Shown: positions 15,785 to 23,749 of the stretch, piece after piece | Layout: every line of letters begins with the position of its first letter | How positions within the stretch are numbered: position 1 is the first letter of the stretch | Assembly: GCA_016286165.1 (NCBI GenBank) | Contig: JAEESE010000021.1 | Coordinates: 1-56,406 of the forward strand | Length of the DNA: 56,406 bases | From: Bacteroidaceae bacterium | GTDB lineage: Bacteria > Bacteroidota > Bacteroidia > Bacteroidales > Bacteroidaceae | Direction: 5' to 3' | Position numbers and translations under genes: made by a program | Notes under the pieces: generated by a model | Databases searched by the model: none | What the model was told of the DNA's origin: nothing | The model's input: only the letters and a program-made list of their open reading frames with translations

Positions 15785-18226
15785 TTAACGACGCTTGGTG
15801 TTTTTGCCCTTCTGCTGTGTCAGATCAAGAACTCGGATGTTGCGGAGCTTGAGGCCTTCGCCGTGACCGCAGAAGCAGATGAGACCGTCCTTGTTGAAGA
15901 GGCCGGGATGGCTCTGGTGGTCCACGGTGTAAGGATTAGGCTTACCCTCCTCGGGCGCCATGTTGTGTCCCTGACAAGCCTCACGGATATTACCGTCGAC
16001 GAGCACTTCGCCGTTCAGCGTCACGGTGATATGGTCACCCTCGGCACGAATCTCCTCGTAGTTCCACTCGCCCAGAGGCTTATGCTTGATGCGCTTGGCG
16101 GGGATGATACCATAGACCGAGCCATGCACCTGGTATTCGCGCAGACCCTGGTAGATGGGATCGTCGTGGTCGAGGATCTGTATCTCCATGCCCTCGTAGG
16201 CAGCGTCAACGCCTTCGCTGGTGCGGATACCTACGCCATTATTAATACCCGGTTTCACGAAGCAGAACTCGAAGCGGAACACGAAGTCGGAGTATTTCTT
16301 CGTGGTGTAGAGGTTACCCTCGGCGCCGTAGTGGGCACTGACGTAGATAGTGCCGTCGATAGGCATATAATCCGTCTTGTTGCCCTGCCATTTGTCGAGG
16401 TTTGTGCCGTCGAAGAGCAGTTCGAAGCCCGCCTTGGCCTCCTCGGCCGACAGCGTGGTCACGGTGGAAGGCTTGGCATTCGGGTCGTCGACCACCTTTG
16501 GCAGGATGGTGTTCACCTGGTCTACGGCATAGCCGGCGTCAGCATCCTCGGTGTGGCTCTTGAACACGTTCTGAGCCTTGATGAGCATCTCGCGGATATG
16601 GGCACCGCGCTGAAGCAGTTCGTTCTTCTCGATGAGGTCGGTCACAGCGTGTGCGGCAGCCAGGTCATTCTCCTTCACGTCCATATATTGTGCAGCAAGG
16701 TTCAGTGCCGGTTCATTGTTCAGGGCGGTAAGAGCTGCGATGTAGCTGTTGGCAACGCCTGCCGACGGCTTCTGATCAAGGGCACGCTTATAGAGCTGAT
16801 ATTTCTGGAGACTGGCCCAGTTGGCACCCTTCGTCAGCGCCAATGCGCGGTTGAGCATGGCATCGCGGTTGCCGGCATCGTAGGCTGCAAGCTTCAGCAG
16901 CGGCTCTACGGCTGCGGCATTCTCCACCTTCAGCAGAGCGCTGCGGGCGTCCACCTTCTCTGAGGCAGCTTCGACGATAGCGTTTATGTCGTCGGCATTG
17001 CCTCGTTGTGCCAACAGATTATAATATAGGTTAGGATAGCTGCGGAAACGGCCGAGCAGGTCGCCGAACTTATCCTCCGTCACTATGGCAGCAAGGCTCT
17101 TAGCAGCTACGGCATGCAGGTTATCCTTGCCAATGAGGGCGGTGAGGGGTTCGTAGGCGCCGGTGATATGACGTGTGCCGGCCAGCTCCACCAAGTCGGG
17201 ACTGGCACCTACGCCTTTAAGTTTGAGGGCTTCGAGCACACCGCCGGCGATATCACCGTTGAAAGTGGTCAGGGCAGACTTGGCAGCTGCAGAGTGTGTG
17301 CCACCGAGCTGACCTATCAGAGCCTTCAGGGCTGCATCGCCACCTATACGGCCTGCTGCCTCAATGGCGGCATTTGCCAACTGGTCGTTGCCTGCACCTA
17401 CAGCGCTGAGCACTATGCCGGCATGCTCGGTGTCGTGGCGGTTGCCTATCCAACTCAGCACGTCAACCTTGGCGTCATTAGCCAGCTTGGGGTAAGCCTT
17501 CAGCACCAGCGATGAGAAGCCGGCCACGTCGCTGCCTATCTCAAGGGCGGTATTGCGCAGCTGACGGTCGTCGCTCTTAAGGGCGTTTGCCAACAGTTTG
17601 GCCTGCTTGGCTTCGGGCGTAGCGGCCACCTTATCGCGCAGCTGTGCTATCTCGCGTGAGTTGTAAGCCACATACACGAGGTTCTCCTTGGCATGCTGCA
17701 CCTCCACGCTGCCCGGGGTGAGCTTGTTGATCTGGTCGCGCAGGAAGATCTTATTGCCCTCGTCGGTACACTTGGCGAGAGCGGCCTCAAGGCCTTTCTT
17801 CACGGCAGCGCACTGGGCCTCACGTCCTTTCACGGTGACATAGCTCGTGAGGCCGTCGATGGCATATTCAAACTTAGCGTTCTTGCCCTGACCTGAGGGA
17901 TAGAGCATAGCAGCCAGCGATTCTACGCCTTCGGCACCTGTGCCTGCTATCTCGCTCATCACCTGTTCCAGCGCTTCAAGGTTTTGCGCCGGCAACTGTG
18001 CCAGACCATCGGCTATGATAGTCGAAGCCACACGGTTGCGGCTGTCCTGGGCATAAAGAAGCCCAAAAGGCCTCTCCCCCTGCCCCTCACCTGTTAGGGA
18101 GGGGAGATAGAGGGTCGGAGGAAGAAGGAAAAATAATGATAATAGAAGTCTGACTCCCAGCCTCACTCCTCCATTAGGAGAGGGGAGCAAATTCTTATTT
18201 CTTCTTTTGATGGATAATGTATTCAT
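15785..18226 (-). CDS. DUF1080 (3-keto-disaccharide hydrolase-like) protein with HEAT-like repeats
   Basis: An exported protein of 813 residues. Residues about 70-560 are Ala/Leu-rich helical pairs like HEAT repeats. Residues about 600-810 are a DUF1080 domain: GFELLFDGTNLDKWQG, YSDFVFRFEF, NNGVGIRT, MEIQILDHDDP, QVHGSVYGI, WNYEEIRAEGDHITVTLNG, and a final GLKLRNIRV. DUF1080 enzymes cleave 3-keto-glycosides made by partner oxidoreductases. I chose the ATG at 18226. The leader is odd: between SIKRRNKNLL and LLYAQ lies about 40 residues encoded by repeat-like DNA, although the LLLSLFFLLPP core is still hydrophobic. The gene follows the Gfo/Idh/MocA gene on the same strand, separated by 88 bases. 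Confidence 0.85.
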   Translation of the reverse strand: MNTLSIKRRNKNLLPSPNGGVRLGVRLLLSLFFLLPPTLYLPSLTGEGQGERPFGLLYAQDSRNRVASTIIADGLAQLPAQNLEALEQVMSEIAGTGAEGVESLAAMLYPSGQGKNAKFEYAIDGLTSYVTVKGREAQCAAVKKGLEAALAKCTDEGNKIFLRDQINKLTPGSVEVQHAKENLVYVAYNSREIAQLRDKVAATPEAKQAKLLANALKSDDRQLRNTALEIGSDVAGFSSLVLKAYPKLANDAKVDVLSWIGNRHDTEHAGIVLSAVGAGNDQLANAAIEAAGRIGGDAALKALIGQLGGTHSAAAKSALTTFNGDIAGGVLEALKLKGVGASPDLVELAGTRHITGAYEPLTALIGKDNLHAVAAKSLAAIVTEDKFGDLLGRFRSYPNLYYNLLAQRGNADDINAIVEAASEKVDARSALLKVENAAAVEPLLKLAAYDAGNRDAMLNRALALTKGANWASLQKYQLYKRALDQKPSAGVANSYIAALTALNNEPALNLAAQYMDVKENDLAAAHAVTDLIEKNELLQRGAHIREMLIKAQNVFKSHTEDADAGYAVDQVNTILPKVVDDPNAKPSTVTTLSAEEAKAGFELLFDGTNLDKWQGNKTDYMPIDGTIYVSAHYGAEGNLYTTKKYSDFVFRFEFCFVKPGINNGVGIRTSEGVDAAYEGMEIQILDHDDPIYQGLREYQVHGSVYGIIPAKRIKHKPLGEWNYEEIRAEGDHITVTLNGEVLVDGNIREACQGHNMAPEEGKPNPYTVDHQSHPGLFNKDGLICFCGHGEGLKLRNIRVLDLTQQKGKNTKRR

Positions 18227-18271
18227 AACTATAGTGTTTTTTAATATGTATAATGAAGGAGGCATTGGATA

Positions 18272-18312
18272 GACCTCCCCTCCCTAAGAAGAGGAGGGGT
18301 CGGGGGAGGGGC
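18272..18312. repeat. CCCCTCCC/GGGAGGGG palindromic repeat
   Basis: GACCTCCCCTCCCTAAG followed by AGAGGAGGGGTCGGGGGAGG folds on itself. It fills the gap between the two genes of the DUF1080 operon, and similar sequence is found in the leader of the DUF1080 gene (about 18065-18190). Confidence 0.7.
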
Positions 18313-18313
18313 A

Positions 18314-19591
18314 CTATATCTTCCACTCCCCTCGCATAGGCTGGTCCACGAGAGCGTTGGCGGCATCGTCGCCTATGAACAGCTGTGTCTTCGGGTCGAA
18401 GTTGAGCACCCGGCGGCCGAGACGTAGGCCTACGGCACCCATGTTCACCAGCGTGCAGCTGTGATGACCATTGTCCTCGTTGAGGGCAAACTTCTGGCGA
18501 GTACGAACACACTCGAGGAAATCGGTGCGCTGCGGCTCGGGATCAGGCAGCTCGTTGAGCTTGTTCCACACGTCGGGGATAGTGCACTCGAAGCCTTTGT
18601 ACACCTTGCCCTTAGGCCCTTCGATATAAGCCAGCTTGCCCTGGCTCTCGTAGCCTTCGCCCTCGAGCACTATCTGGCAACCGTCGGCATAGGTATATGT
18701 TATCTTATGCCAGATGCCCACGGCATCGTAGTGCTGCTGCGGAGCGTCTATCTCCACCTTCACGGGGAACTCGTTGTCCTTGCCCAGCATATACTGCACG
18801 GGGTCGAGGTAGTGCTGGCCCATATCTGTCAGGCCGCCGCCGTCGTAGTCCCAGTAGCCGCGGAAGGTCTGGTGTGTGCGATGCACATTATAAGGCTTGA
18901 AGGGTGCCGGGCCCAACCACATATCATAGTTCAGCTCAGCAGGTACGGGTTCGGGCGTGAGGTTGTCCTTGCCTACCCAGAAGAATTTCCATGCGAAGCC
19001 CGTGGCGCCGGATACCGTCACCTTCAGCGGCCATCCGAGCAATCCGCTCTGGATAAGCTTCTTAAGCGGCTTCACCGGAGTGCCCAAGCCATAGAATGTA
19101 TCTGTGAAACGGAACCACGTATTCAGACGGAGGATACGACCATAACGCTCTACGGCGGCTTTCACGGCCTTGCCCTCGCCGATAGTGCGTGTCATAGGTT
19201 TCTCCAGCCAGATATCCTTGCCGGCCTTGGCGGCTTCTACGGCCATCAGTCCGTGCCAGTGAGGGGGCGTGGCGATATGGATGATATCGGCACCTGAGTT
19301 GTGGATCAGCTCGCGCCAGTCGTCATAGGCCTTCACGTCGATCTTAAGCTGCGACTTGGCAGCATCTACGGCACTCTGCAGGTGCTTCTTGTCTACGTCG
19401 CACACTGCCAGCAGGCGGTAGGCGTCTGAGTTGGAGAAATGGCTGGATGAGCGTCCAATGCCGCCCACGCCGATAACGGCTTTGGTCAGTTGGTCACTTG
19501 GAGCTATGAAGCCCTTGCCCAACACCTTTCTCGGCACGATAGTGAACAGTCCGGCTGCTCCCATCGTCTGTAGGAAATGTCTTCTATCCAT
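18314..19591 (-). CDS. Gfo/Idh/MocA family oxidoreductase
   Basis: A 425-residue NAD(P)-dependent oxidoreductase. The N-terminus MDRRHFLQTMGAAGLFTIVP has a twin-arginine-like motif and hydrophobic stretch, suggesting export of the folded cofactor-loaded enzyme. The Rossmann domain follows (KAVIGVGGIGRSSSHFSN, AVCDVDKKHL, ADIIHIATPPHWH, WLEKPMTRT at about 115-150), then the larger alpha/beta substrate domain (YWDYDGGGLTDMGQHYLDPVQYML). Such enzymes oxidise a sugar hydroxyl; with the downstream DUF1080 gene the likely job is C3 oxidation of a glycoside so that the partner can cleave it (inference). The substrate is unknown. Confidence 0.88.
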   Translation of the reverse strand: MDRRHFLQTMGAAGLFTIVPRKVLGKGFIAPSDQLTKAVIGVGGIGRSSSHFSNSDAYRLLAVCDVDKKHLQSAVDAAKSQLKIDVKAYDDWRELIHNSGADIIHIATPPHWHGLMAVEAAKAGKDIWLEKPMTRTIGEGKAVKAAVERYGRILRLNTWFRFTDTFYGLGTPVKPLKKLIQSGLLGWPLKVTVSGATGFAWKFFWVGKDNLTPEPVPAELNYDMWLGPAPFKPYNVHRTHQTFRGYWDYDGGGLTDMGQHYLDPVQYMLGKDNEFPVKVEIDAPQQHYDAVGIWHKITYTYADGCQIVLEGEGYESQGKLAYIEGPKGKVYKGFECTIPDVWNKLNELPDPEPQRTDFLECVRTRQKFALNEDNGHHSCTLVNMGAVGLRLGRRVLNFDPKTQLFIGDDAANALVDQPMRGEWKI

Positions 19592-19772
19592 AGGGAATTG
19601 ATATGTTTAAGAAGTTAAGGAAGATTATTTTTCACATTTTTGCGCCTAAAGTTACGACAAGAATCGATTCGTTGAACCTTTTAGCCCTATTTTTTTAGAC
19701 TCTTTCACATTTCAGGGCACTTTTCACGTTAACAAGATAACAGGTTTTCTCACACTAATAACCATAGACAAT

Positions 19773-19909
19773 AATACAGGAGATGGCACAGAAGATGTTT
19801 TATAAGACAACGAATTTTACGAATTAAACGAATTCTTTCTTGTCCTATAGCCCTATCTTGCATAGCCACGATGCTGCGTAAATTCGTTTAATTTGTATAA
19901 TTAGTTGTT
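19773..19909 (+). repeat. AATTCG-type dispersed repeat, copy 3 (right end missing)
   Basis: Starts AATACAGGAGATGGCACA and shows the same inverted CGAATT arms and GCATAGCCACGATG loop as the other copies; it breaks off after TTAGTTGTT. Confidence 0.8.
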
Positions 19910-19933
19910 TCAACTTTCGCAAGTGGTAATGAA

Positions 19934-20631
19934 CCCTCTTCTATTACTTTTTTCAACGCAGAGGCGCAGATCCGCGAAGTTTTTTTTGAGGTTTTGGAGT
20001 TCATTGCAGTGGACACTGTCGTGTGAGTTCGCGGATAATCACAGCGCTTCGCGAGGCTGTGATTATGGAGTGCGCAGAGGCCATCCGGCGGGGAACTTCT
20101 CTGCGAGCTCTGGAGAGCACGAAGCTTGGCGCTTGCGCCTTTCGTGCGACCCTGCGGCCTCACCGAAGGTCAATGGCTATGCCTTTGCGTCCTCTCATTA
20201 TCTCCAGAGCCTCTGCGCCTCAGCGCCTCTGCGTTGAAGATAAAGAATAGAGGAAAACAATGCGCAAGAATTAGGTCCAACAATAACCATAAATATTTTG
20301 CCAATAATATAGGAGATGGCACAGAAGATATTTTAGAAAACAACGAATTTTGCGAATTAAACGAATTCTTTCTTGTCCTATAGCCCTATCTTGCATAGCC
20401 ACGATGAAGTGTAAATTCGATTAATTCGTATAATTCTTCAGACTCGCTTTGCTCGAAGAAGCATCCTTCGCCCGAGCGCGTTTCAATAAGACATTTTCGT
20501 GACTTTCGATGTAGAAATTCTAATTCGTCTAATTCGTATAATTAGTTGTCAAAAAAGAAGAATGTGCCATCTGCTATATTACGCCCAATATTTTTTGTTA
20601 TTGTTGAATGAAATTGTTGTTTATTGTTGCC
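19934..20631 (+). repeat. long repeat, left copy (interrupted by a small element at 20300-20586)
   Basis: About 410 bp excluding the insertion. The core (19952-20238) is bounded by TTCAACGCAGAGGCGC and its reverse complement and contains nested hairpins such as ATAATCACAGC/GCTGTGATTAT. The same sequence is found inverted at 23047-23461. Homology begins at CCTCTTCTATTAC and ends near ATTGTTGTTTATTGTTGCC. Confidence 0.85.
20300..20586 (+). mobile_element. MITE-like element with terminal inverted repeats and probable 8-bp target duplication (copy 4)
   Basis: A 287-bp non-coding element. Ends AATATAGGAGATGGCACA (20306-20323) and the complement of AATATAGCAGATGGCACA (20563-20580) match at 17 of 18 positions. 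AATATTTT occurs on each side (20292-20299 and 20587-20594). The other copy of the host repeat, at 23047, lacks the element and has a single AATATTAT there. Inside are the CGAATT arms plus about 90 bp of extra sequence. Confidence 0.8.
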
Positions 20632-20961
20632 TATTGTTATCCGGCAAGGGATAAATATTGCCTTTACCCTATAGGTAGGGTATTCAAGGGCTTATTGTAT
20701 ATAGTTTCCAAAAAAAATCGTTTAATTCGTGTAATTCGTTGTTCAGAAGCAAATAATTGCCCATTTATTTGGTCACGTCAGATATTATTGCGTAATTTGC
20801 GCTGCACAAGATACACATCTAATTATATAAAGAGTGCTGATTGGGCAGCAGAGCCATCGGATCACGCCATCTGGTGATGCTCGCGAAAACAAGCGGGGGA
20901 ACCTGCGAAGAGAGAGATAGAATAAGAATTATTAACGATTTAAGGTTTATTAACATACATT
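20632..20961. other. AT-rich gene-poor stretch
   Basis: No credible gene. A fragment resembling the right arm of the AATTCG repeat (TCGTTTAATTCGTGTAATTCG, near 20718) lies within it. Otherwise I see nothing recognisable before the promoter at 20962. Confidence 0.5.
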
Positions 20962-20994
20962 TTTGTTCTCATAACGATATTCTTTGTACTTTTG
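20962..20994 (+). promoter_or_regulatory. promoter (TTTG-N21-TACTTTTG) for the secreted cargo protein
   Basis: TTTG at 20962-20965, a 21-base spacer, then TACTTTTG at 20987-20994. Good match to the Bacteroidetes consensus, about 98 bases before the start codon. Confidence 0.75.
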
Positions 20995-21092
20995 CAGCGA
21001 CTACTAAGCACTTATTATGCCCACTCGGGTAGGCTGTGCTGGCAGCATAATCTTACAAACGATTAATAACAAACAATTTAAAGTATAAAACT

Positions 21093-22361
21093 ATGAAGAA
21101 ATTACTACTTTCACTCGTAGCGCTATTAGGCGTTATGAACGCTAATGCGCAAGTAGAAGAAACGGATCGTACTGGGTATCCTGATGTTATTTATGCACAA
21201 CCTCTGACTGTCTTAAAAGGTACAGAAAGTGCTAAGCTCCAGATCAACATCAAGAGCCACACGAATTTCCAGTCTGTTCAGTTTGACCTTGTCCTCCCGG
21301 ACGGAGCAAGTATAGTTGACTTGGACGGAATAGAGAAGAGTCGCAAGAGCTATTCTCCAGGACACCAAGGCAGTGAGGTATATGAGTATAATGATGCAGG
21401 TACAGTTATTGCAACCGCTACTTGTGATTATGGTTTTACGGCTGGAGACGATGTCTTTAGCTATATCACCATAAATGTAGCAAATCTTGAAGCTGGCGAA
21501 TATCCTATTATAGTAAAGAATGCTACAATTTCTGGTTTTATTACAGCTGAAGGTGTATCAACGGCTGAAAAAGACGCTTTTATCGCAGATGAGATTACTA
21601 CAATATTAACAGTTGTAGATGGAGTTGTTCTCGATGAGAATTCAACGACAGCTCCTGTGGCTGTAGCAAACACAAAAGTGACAGTAAAGCGCACAATTAA
21701 TGCTGGTGAATGGGGCACAATTTGCTTGCCATTCGATATGACTGAGGCTCAAGTGCAAGCAGCTTTCGGTGAAGGAGCACAGTTGGCAGATTTTAATGGA
21801 ACTGAAATAACTAGGGATGGTGATGAATTAGTTAAGGCAATAACTGTAAATTTTGTCTCAGCATCAAGTATACAGGCCAACCATCCCTATTTGATTAAAG
21901 CTACGAAAGATGTAACTCATGACGAGGGCTTTAAAGTTGAAAATGTAACGATAACACCTTCTACGTCGCTAATAGTTGAAAGTGATTATAACGAGGAAGA
22001 AGATGAATATACGAGTTTCTTCTATGGAGTTTATATTCCAACGACTTTAACGAAGCTAAAGTTCATGTTCTTAAGCGGGAACAATTTCTACTACGCCAAA
22101 GCTAATACAACACAGGTGAAAGGCTTCCGAGGTTATTTTGAGTTCCCTGCATTGGTAAATACAAAATATAGAACTATAACTTCTGCAGGTGTCAAGATGC
22201 AAGTTAACGTTGATGGTGAACCAACTCGTGTTAATGACCTTCAAATAGCAAACACCAATGAAGGTGTGTTCACAATTGACGGCAAGAAGTTGAATAGCGA
22301 TGTAACAAAGTTACCAAAGGGTGTTTATATCATCGATGGTAAGAAGGTTGCTATTAAGTAA
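21093..22361 (+). CDS. secreted protein with probable T9SS C-terminal signal
   Basis: A 422-residue exported protein; signal peptide MKKLLLSLVALLGVMNANAQ. Residues about 25-165 look like a cohesin-like or Ig-like beta sandwich (AKLQINIKSHTNFQSVQFDLVLPDGASI). A middle region has the AGEWGTICLPFDMTEAQVQAAF motif common in large Prevotella and Bacteroides secreted proteins. The last 35 residues (EGVFTIDGKKLNSDVTKLPK, then GVYIIDGKKVAIK) match the short type A sorting signals of type IX secretion cargo. porU and porV lie 5.5 kb away. The gene is visibly more AT-rich than its neighbours and lies between inverted repeat copies, so acquisition by transfer is plausible. Ligand unknown. Confidence 0.75.
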   Translation: MKKLLLSLVALLGVMNANAQVEETDRTGYPDVIYAQPLTVLKGTESAKLQINIKSHTNFQSVQFDLVLPDGASIVDLDGIEKSRKSYSPGHQGSEVYEYNDAGTVIATATCDYGFTAGDDVFSYITINVANLEAGEYPIIVKNATISGFITAEGVSTAEKDAFIADEITTILTVVDGVVLDENSTTAPVAVANTKVTVKRTINAGEWGTICLPFDMTEAQVQAAFGEGAQLADFNGTEITRDGDELVKAITVNFVSASSIQANHPYLIKATKDVTHDEGFKVENVTITPSTSLIVESDYNEEEDEYTSFFYGVYIPTTLTKLKFMFLSGNNFYYAKANTTQVKGFRGYFEFPALVNTKYRTITSAGVKMQVNVDGEPTRVNDLQIANTNEGVFTIDGKKLNSDVTKLPKGVYIIDGKKVAIK

Positions 22362-22406
22362 GTAATCGCAAATTAATTGTCTAACCATTAAAACGAAATA
22401 AGCATT

Positions 22407-22592
22407 ATGAAAAAGCTATATATTCAACCCCAGACAGATGTTTGCGAAATGCAACCCGTTCAGATGATTGCCGCAAGCACTGGTGTTACAGGTAGTGTTG
22501 ACGGAGGTGATGGCCCCGGCTATGGTGGTGTTGACGATGGCACCCACGATCCCGGCGTCAAAGGCAACTCATGGGGCGACATCTGGGATTAA
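22407..22592 (+). CDS. small Gly/Asp-rich hypothetical protein (61 aa)
   Basis: A 61-residue protein starting MKKLYIQPQTDVCEMQPVQM. The first half resembles leaders of many small Bacteroidales proteins (Lys-rich start, then a Glu/Gln-rich strand); the second half is dominated by Gly, Asp and Pro and ends SWGDIWD. It starts 45 bases after the cargo gene and ends just before a terminator, so the two are probably co-transcribed. No classical signal peptide is evident. Function unknown; a precursor or surface-associated peptide is conceivable but unsupported. Confidence 0.65.
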   Translation: MKKLYIQPQTDVCEMQPVQMIAASTGVTGSVDGGDGPGYGGVDDGTHDPGVKGNSWGDIWD

Positions 22593-22619
22593 TTCAGATT
22601 TAAACCATTCCATAATATT

Positions 22620-22652
22620 ACGGGCATCCTCATCACGAGGGTGCCCGTTTTC
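22620..22652 (+). terminator. intrinsic terminator after the small gene
   Basis: ACGGGCATCCT pairs with AGGGTGCCCGT over 11 bp with one G-T pair and is followed by TTTCG. Confidence 0.8.
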
Positions 22653-23046
22653 GTGGCCTACCCCCAACCCCTTCCTCAAGGAAGGGGAGTCGGCAAGAGG
22701 AAGTGGCGATGTATCTTGAACACGGATGACTCGGATTACTCCGCCATCGTCAGCAAGCTCAGGTGAAATCAAGTATGCAACAGGCTATCAAAGAGCTTCG
22801 TGCAGGGAATGTCAAGCATGATGCTCGCAACTTGTTCCTATGACGGATGTATATTATGGCTGTTACGTTTAATTATCTGCCACGGTCACACAGGGCGGCG
22901 TGAGGCTGCCAACCTCAACACTCCGCATCACTAACGGTCCCTCAGCCCGCTTCAGCAGCGGCTTTCGGGATGTCGGAGTGTTTGGTGCGTTTTAAAATAA
23001 ATATGAGGACTGAAAACAATAGCCAAGAAGAAGCTCGAAAACAATC
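22653..23046. other. non-coding stretch with a stable hairpin at 22917-22982
   Basis: No credible gene. AACACTCCGCAT (22917-22928) pairs with ATGTCGGAGTGTT (22970-22982) with one bulged base, and an inner AGCC/GGCT stem is present; a smaller TGAGG/CCTCA hairpin precedes it. I do not recognise the structure. Confidence 0.45.
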
Positions 23047-23461
23047 GGCAACAATAAACAACAATCTCATTCAACAATAACAAATAATATTTCTGCTTAT
23101 TGTTGGACCTAATTCTTGCGCATTCTTGCGCATTGTTTTCCTCTATTCTTTTTCTTCAACGCAGAGGCGCTGAGGCGCAGAGGCTCTGGAGATAATAAGA
23201 GGACGCAAAGGCTTAGCCATTGACGCTCTCGCGTGAGGCCGCAGGGGCGCACGAAAGGCGCAAGCGCCAAGCTTCGTGCTCTTCAGAGCTCGCAGAGAAT
23301 TTCTCCGCCGGATGCCTCTGCGCACTCCATAATCACAGCCTCGCGAAGCGCTGTGATTATCCGAGAACTCACACGAAAGTGTCAATTGCAATGAACTCCA
23401 AAACCTCAAAAAAAACTTCGCGGCTCTGCGCCTCTGCGTTGAAAAAAGTAATAGAAGAGGT
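23047..23461 (-). repeat. long repeat, right copy (inverted, uninterrupted)
   Basis: Reverse-complement match to 19934-20631 without the inserted element; the empty insertion site is at about 23082-23093. Ends again with CGCAGAGGCGC-type inverted termini. It has a local duplication of TTCTTGCGCA at its start. Confidence 0.85.
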
Positions 23462-23500
23462 AAGAGGTAAGAATTAAGAATTAAGAGGTAAGAGGTAAGA

Positions 23501-23543
23501 GAAGCCCCCTGTAATCCCCCGGTGGGGGATGAAGGGTGAGGGG
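23501..23543 (-). repeat. isolated copy of the mini-hairpin array centre
   Basis: In reverse complement it reads CCTTCATCCCCCACCGGGGG and AGGGGGCTTC, closely matching the centre of the arrays at 2942 and 4571 but without the flanking GGTTAG units. Confidence 0.65.
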
Positions 23544-23587
23544 ACGATAACCTTGACGTTGACAAGCCAGAGGATGATAACTATACT

Positions 23588-23665
23588 TGATGGTATCGTC
23601 TTTCGCTCGGCGCTTGCGACGCTTGACCCTTCAAGAACTCCCTTAACTCCTTTAACTCCCTAACT
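23588..23665. repeat. GGAGTTAAA/GACGATA element, copy C (right arm only)
   Basis: GATGGTATCGTCTTTCGCTC, GCGCTTGCGACGCTTGACCC and TTAACTCC units match the right arms of other copies; no left arm is visible upstream. Confidence 0.65.
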
Positions 23666-23702
23666 AGAAAGGGGCTGCGCTGTGTGAAGCGCGGCCCTTT
23701 CT
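23666..23702 (-). terminator. terminator of the leucine-rich-repeat gene
   Basis: AGAAAGGGGCTGCGCT pairs with AGCGCGGCCCTTTCT around a short loop, about 48 bases after the stop of the minus-strand gene. Confidence 0.8.
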
Positions 23703-23749
23703 GTTGAATTAGCTGACAACCAGCTTTAATCTTTAATCCTTAATCCTTT

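Noticed and set aside
20608..20877. Possible 89-residue protein between the repeats
   Set aside because: Its sequence spans repeat fragments and AT-rich DNA, lacks a recognisable start signal and has an improbable composition.
22917..22985. Integron attC-like site
   Set aside because: The ends do not match the RYYYAAC and GTTRRRY core sites, and no integrase or cassette array is present.
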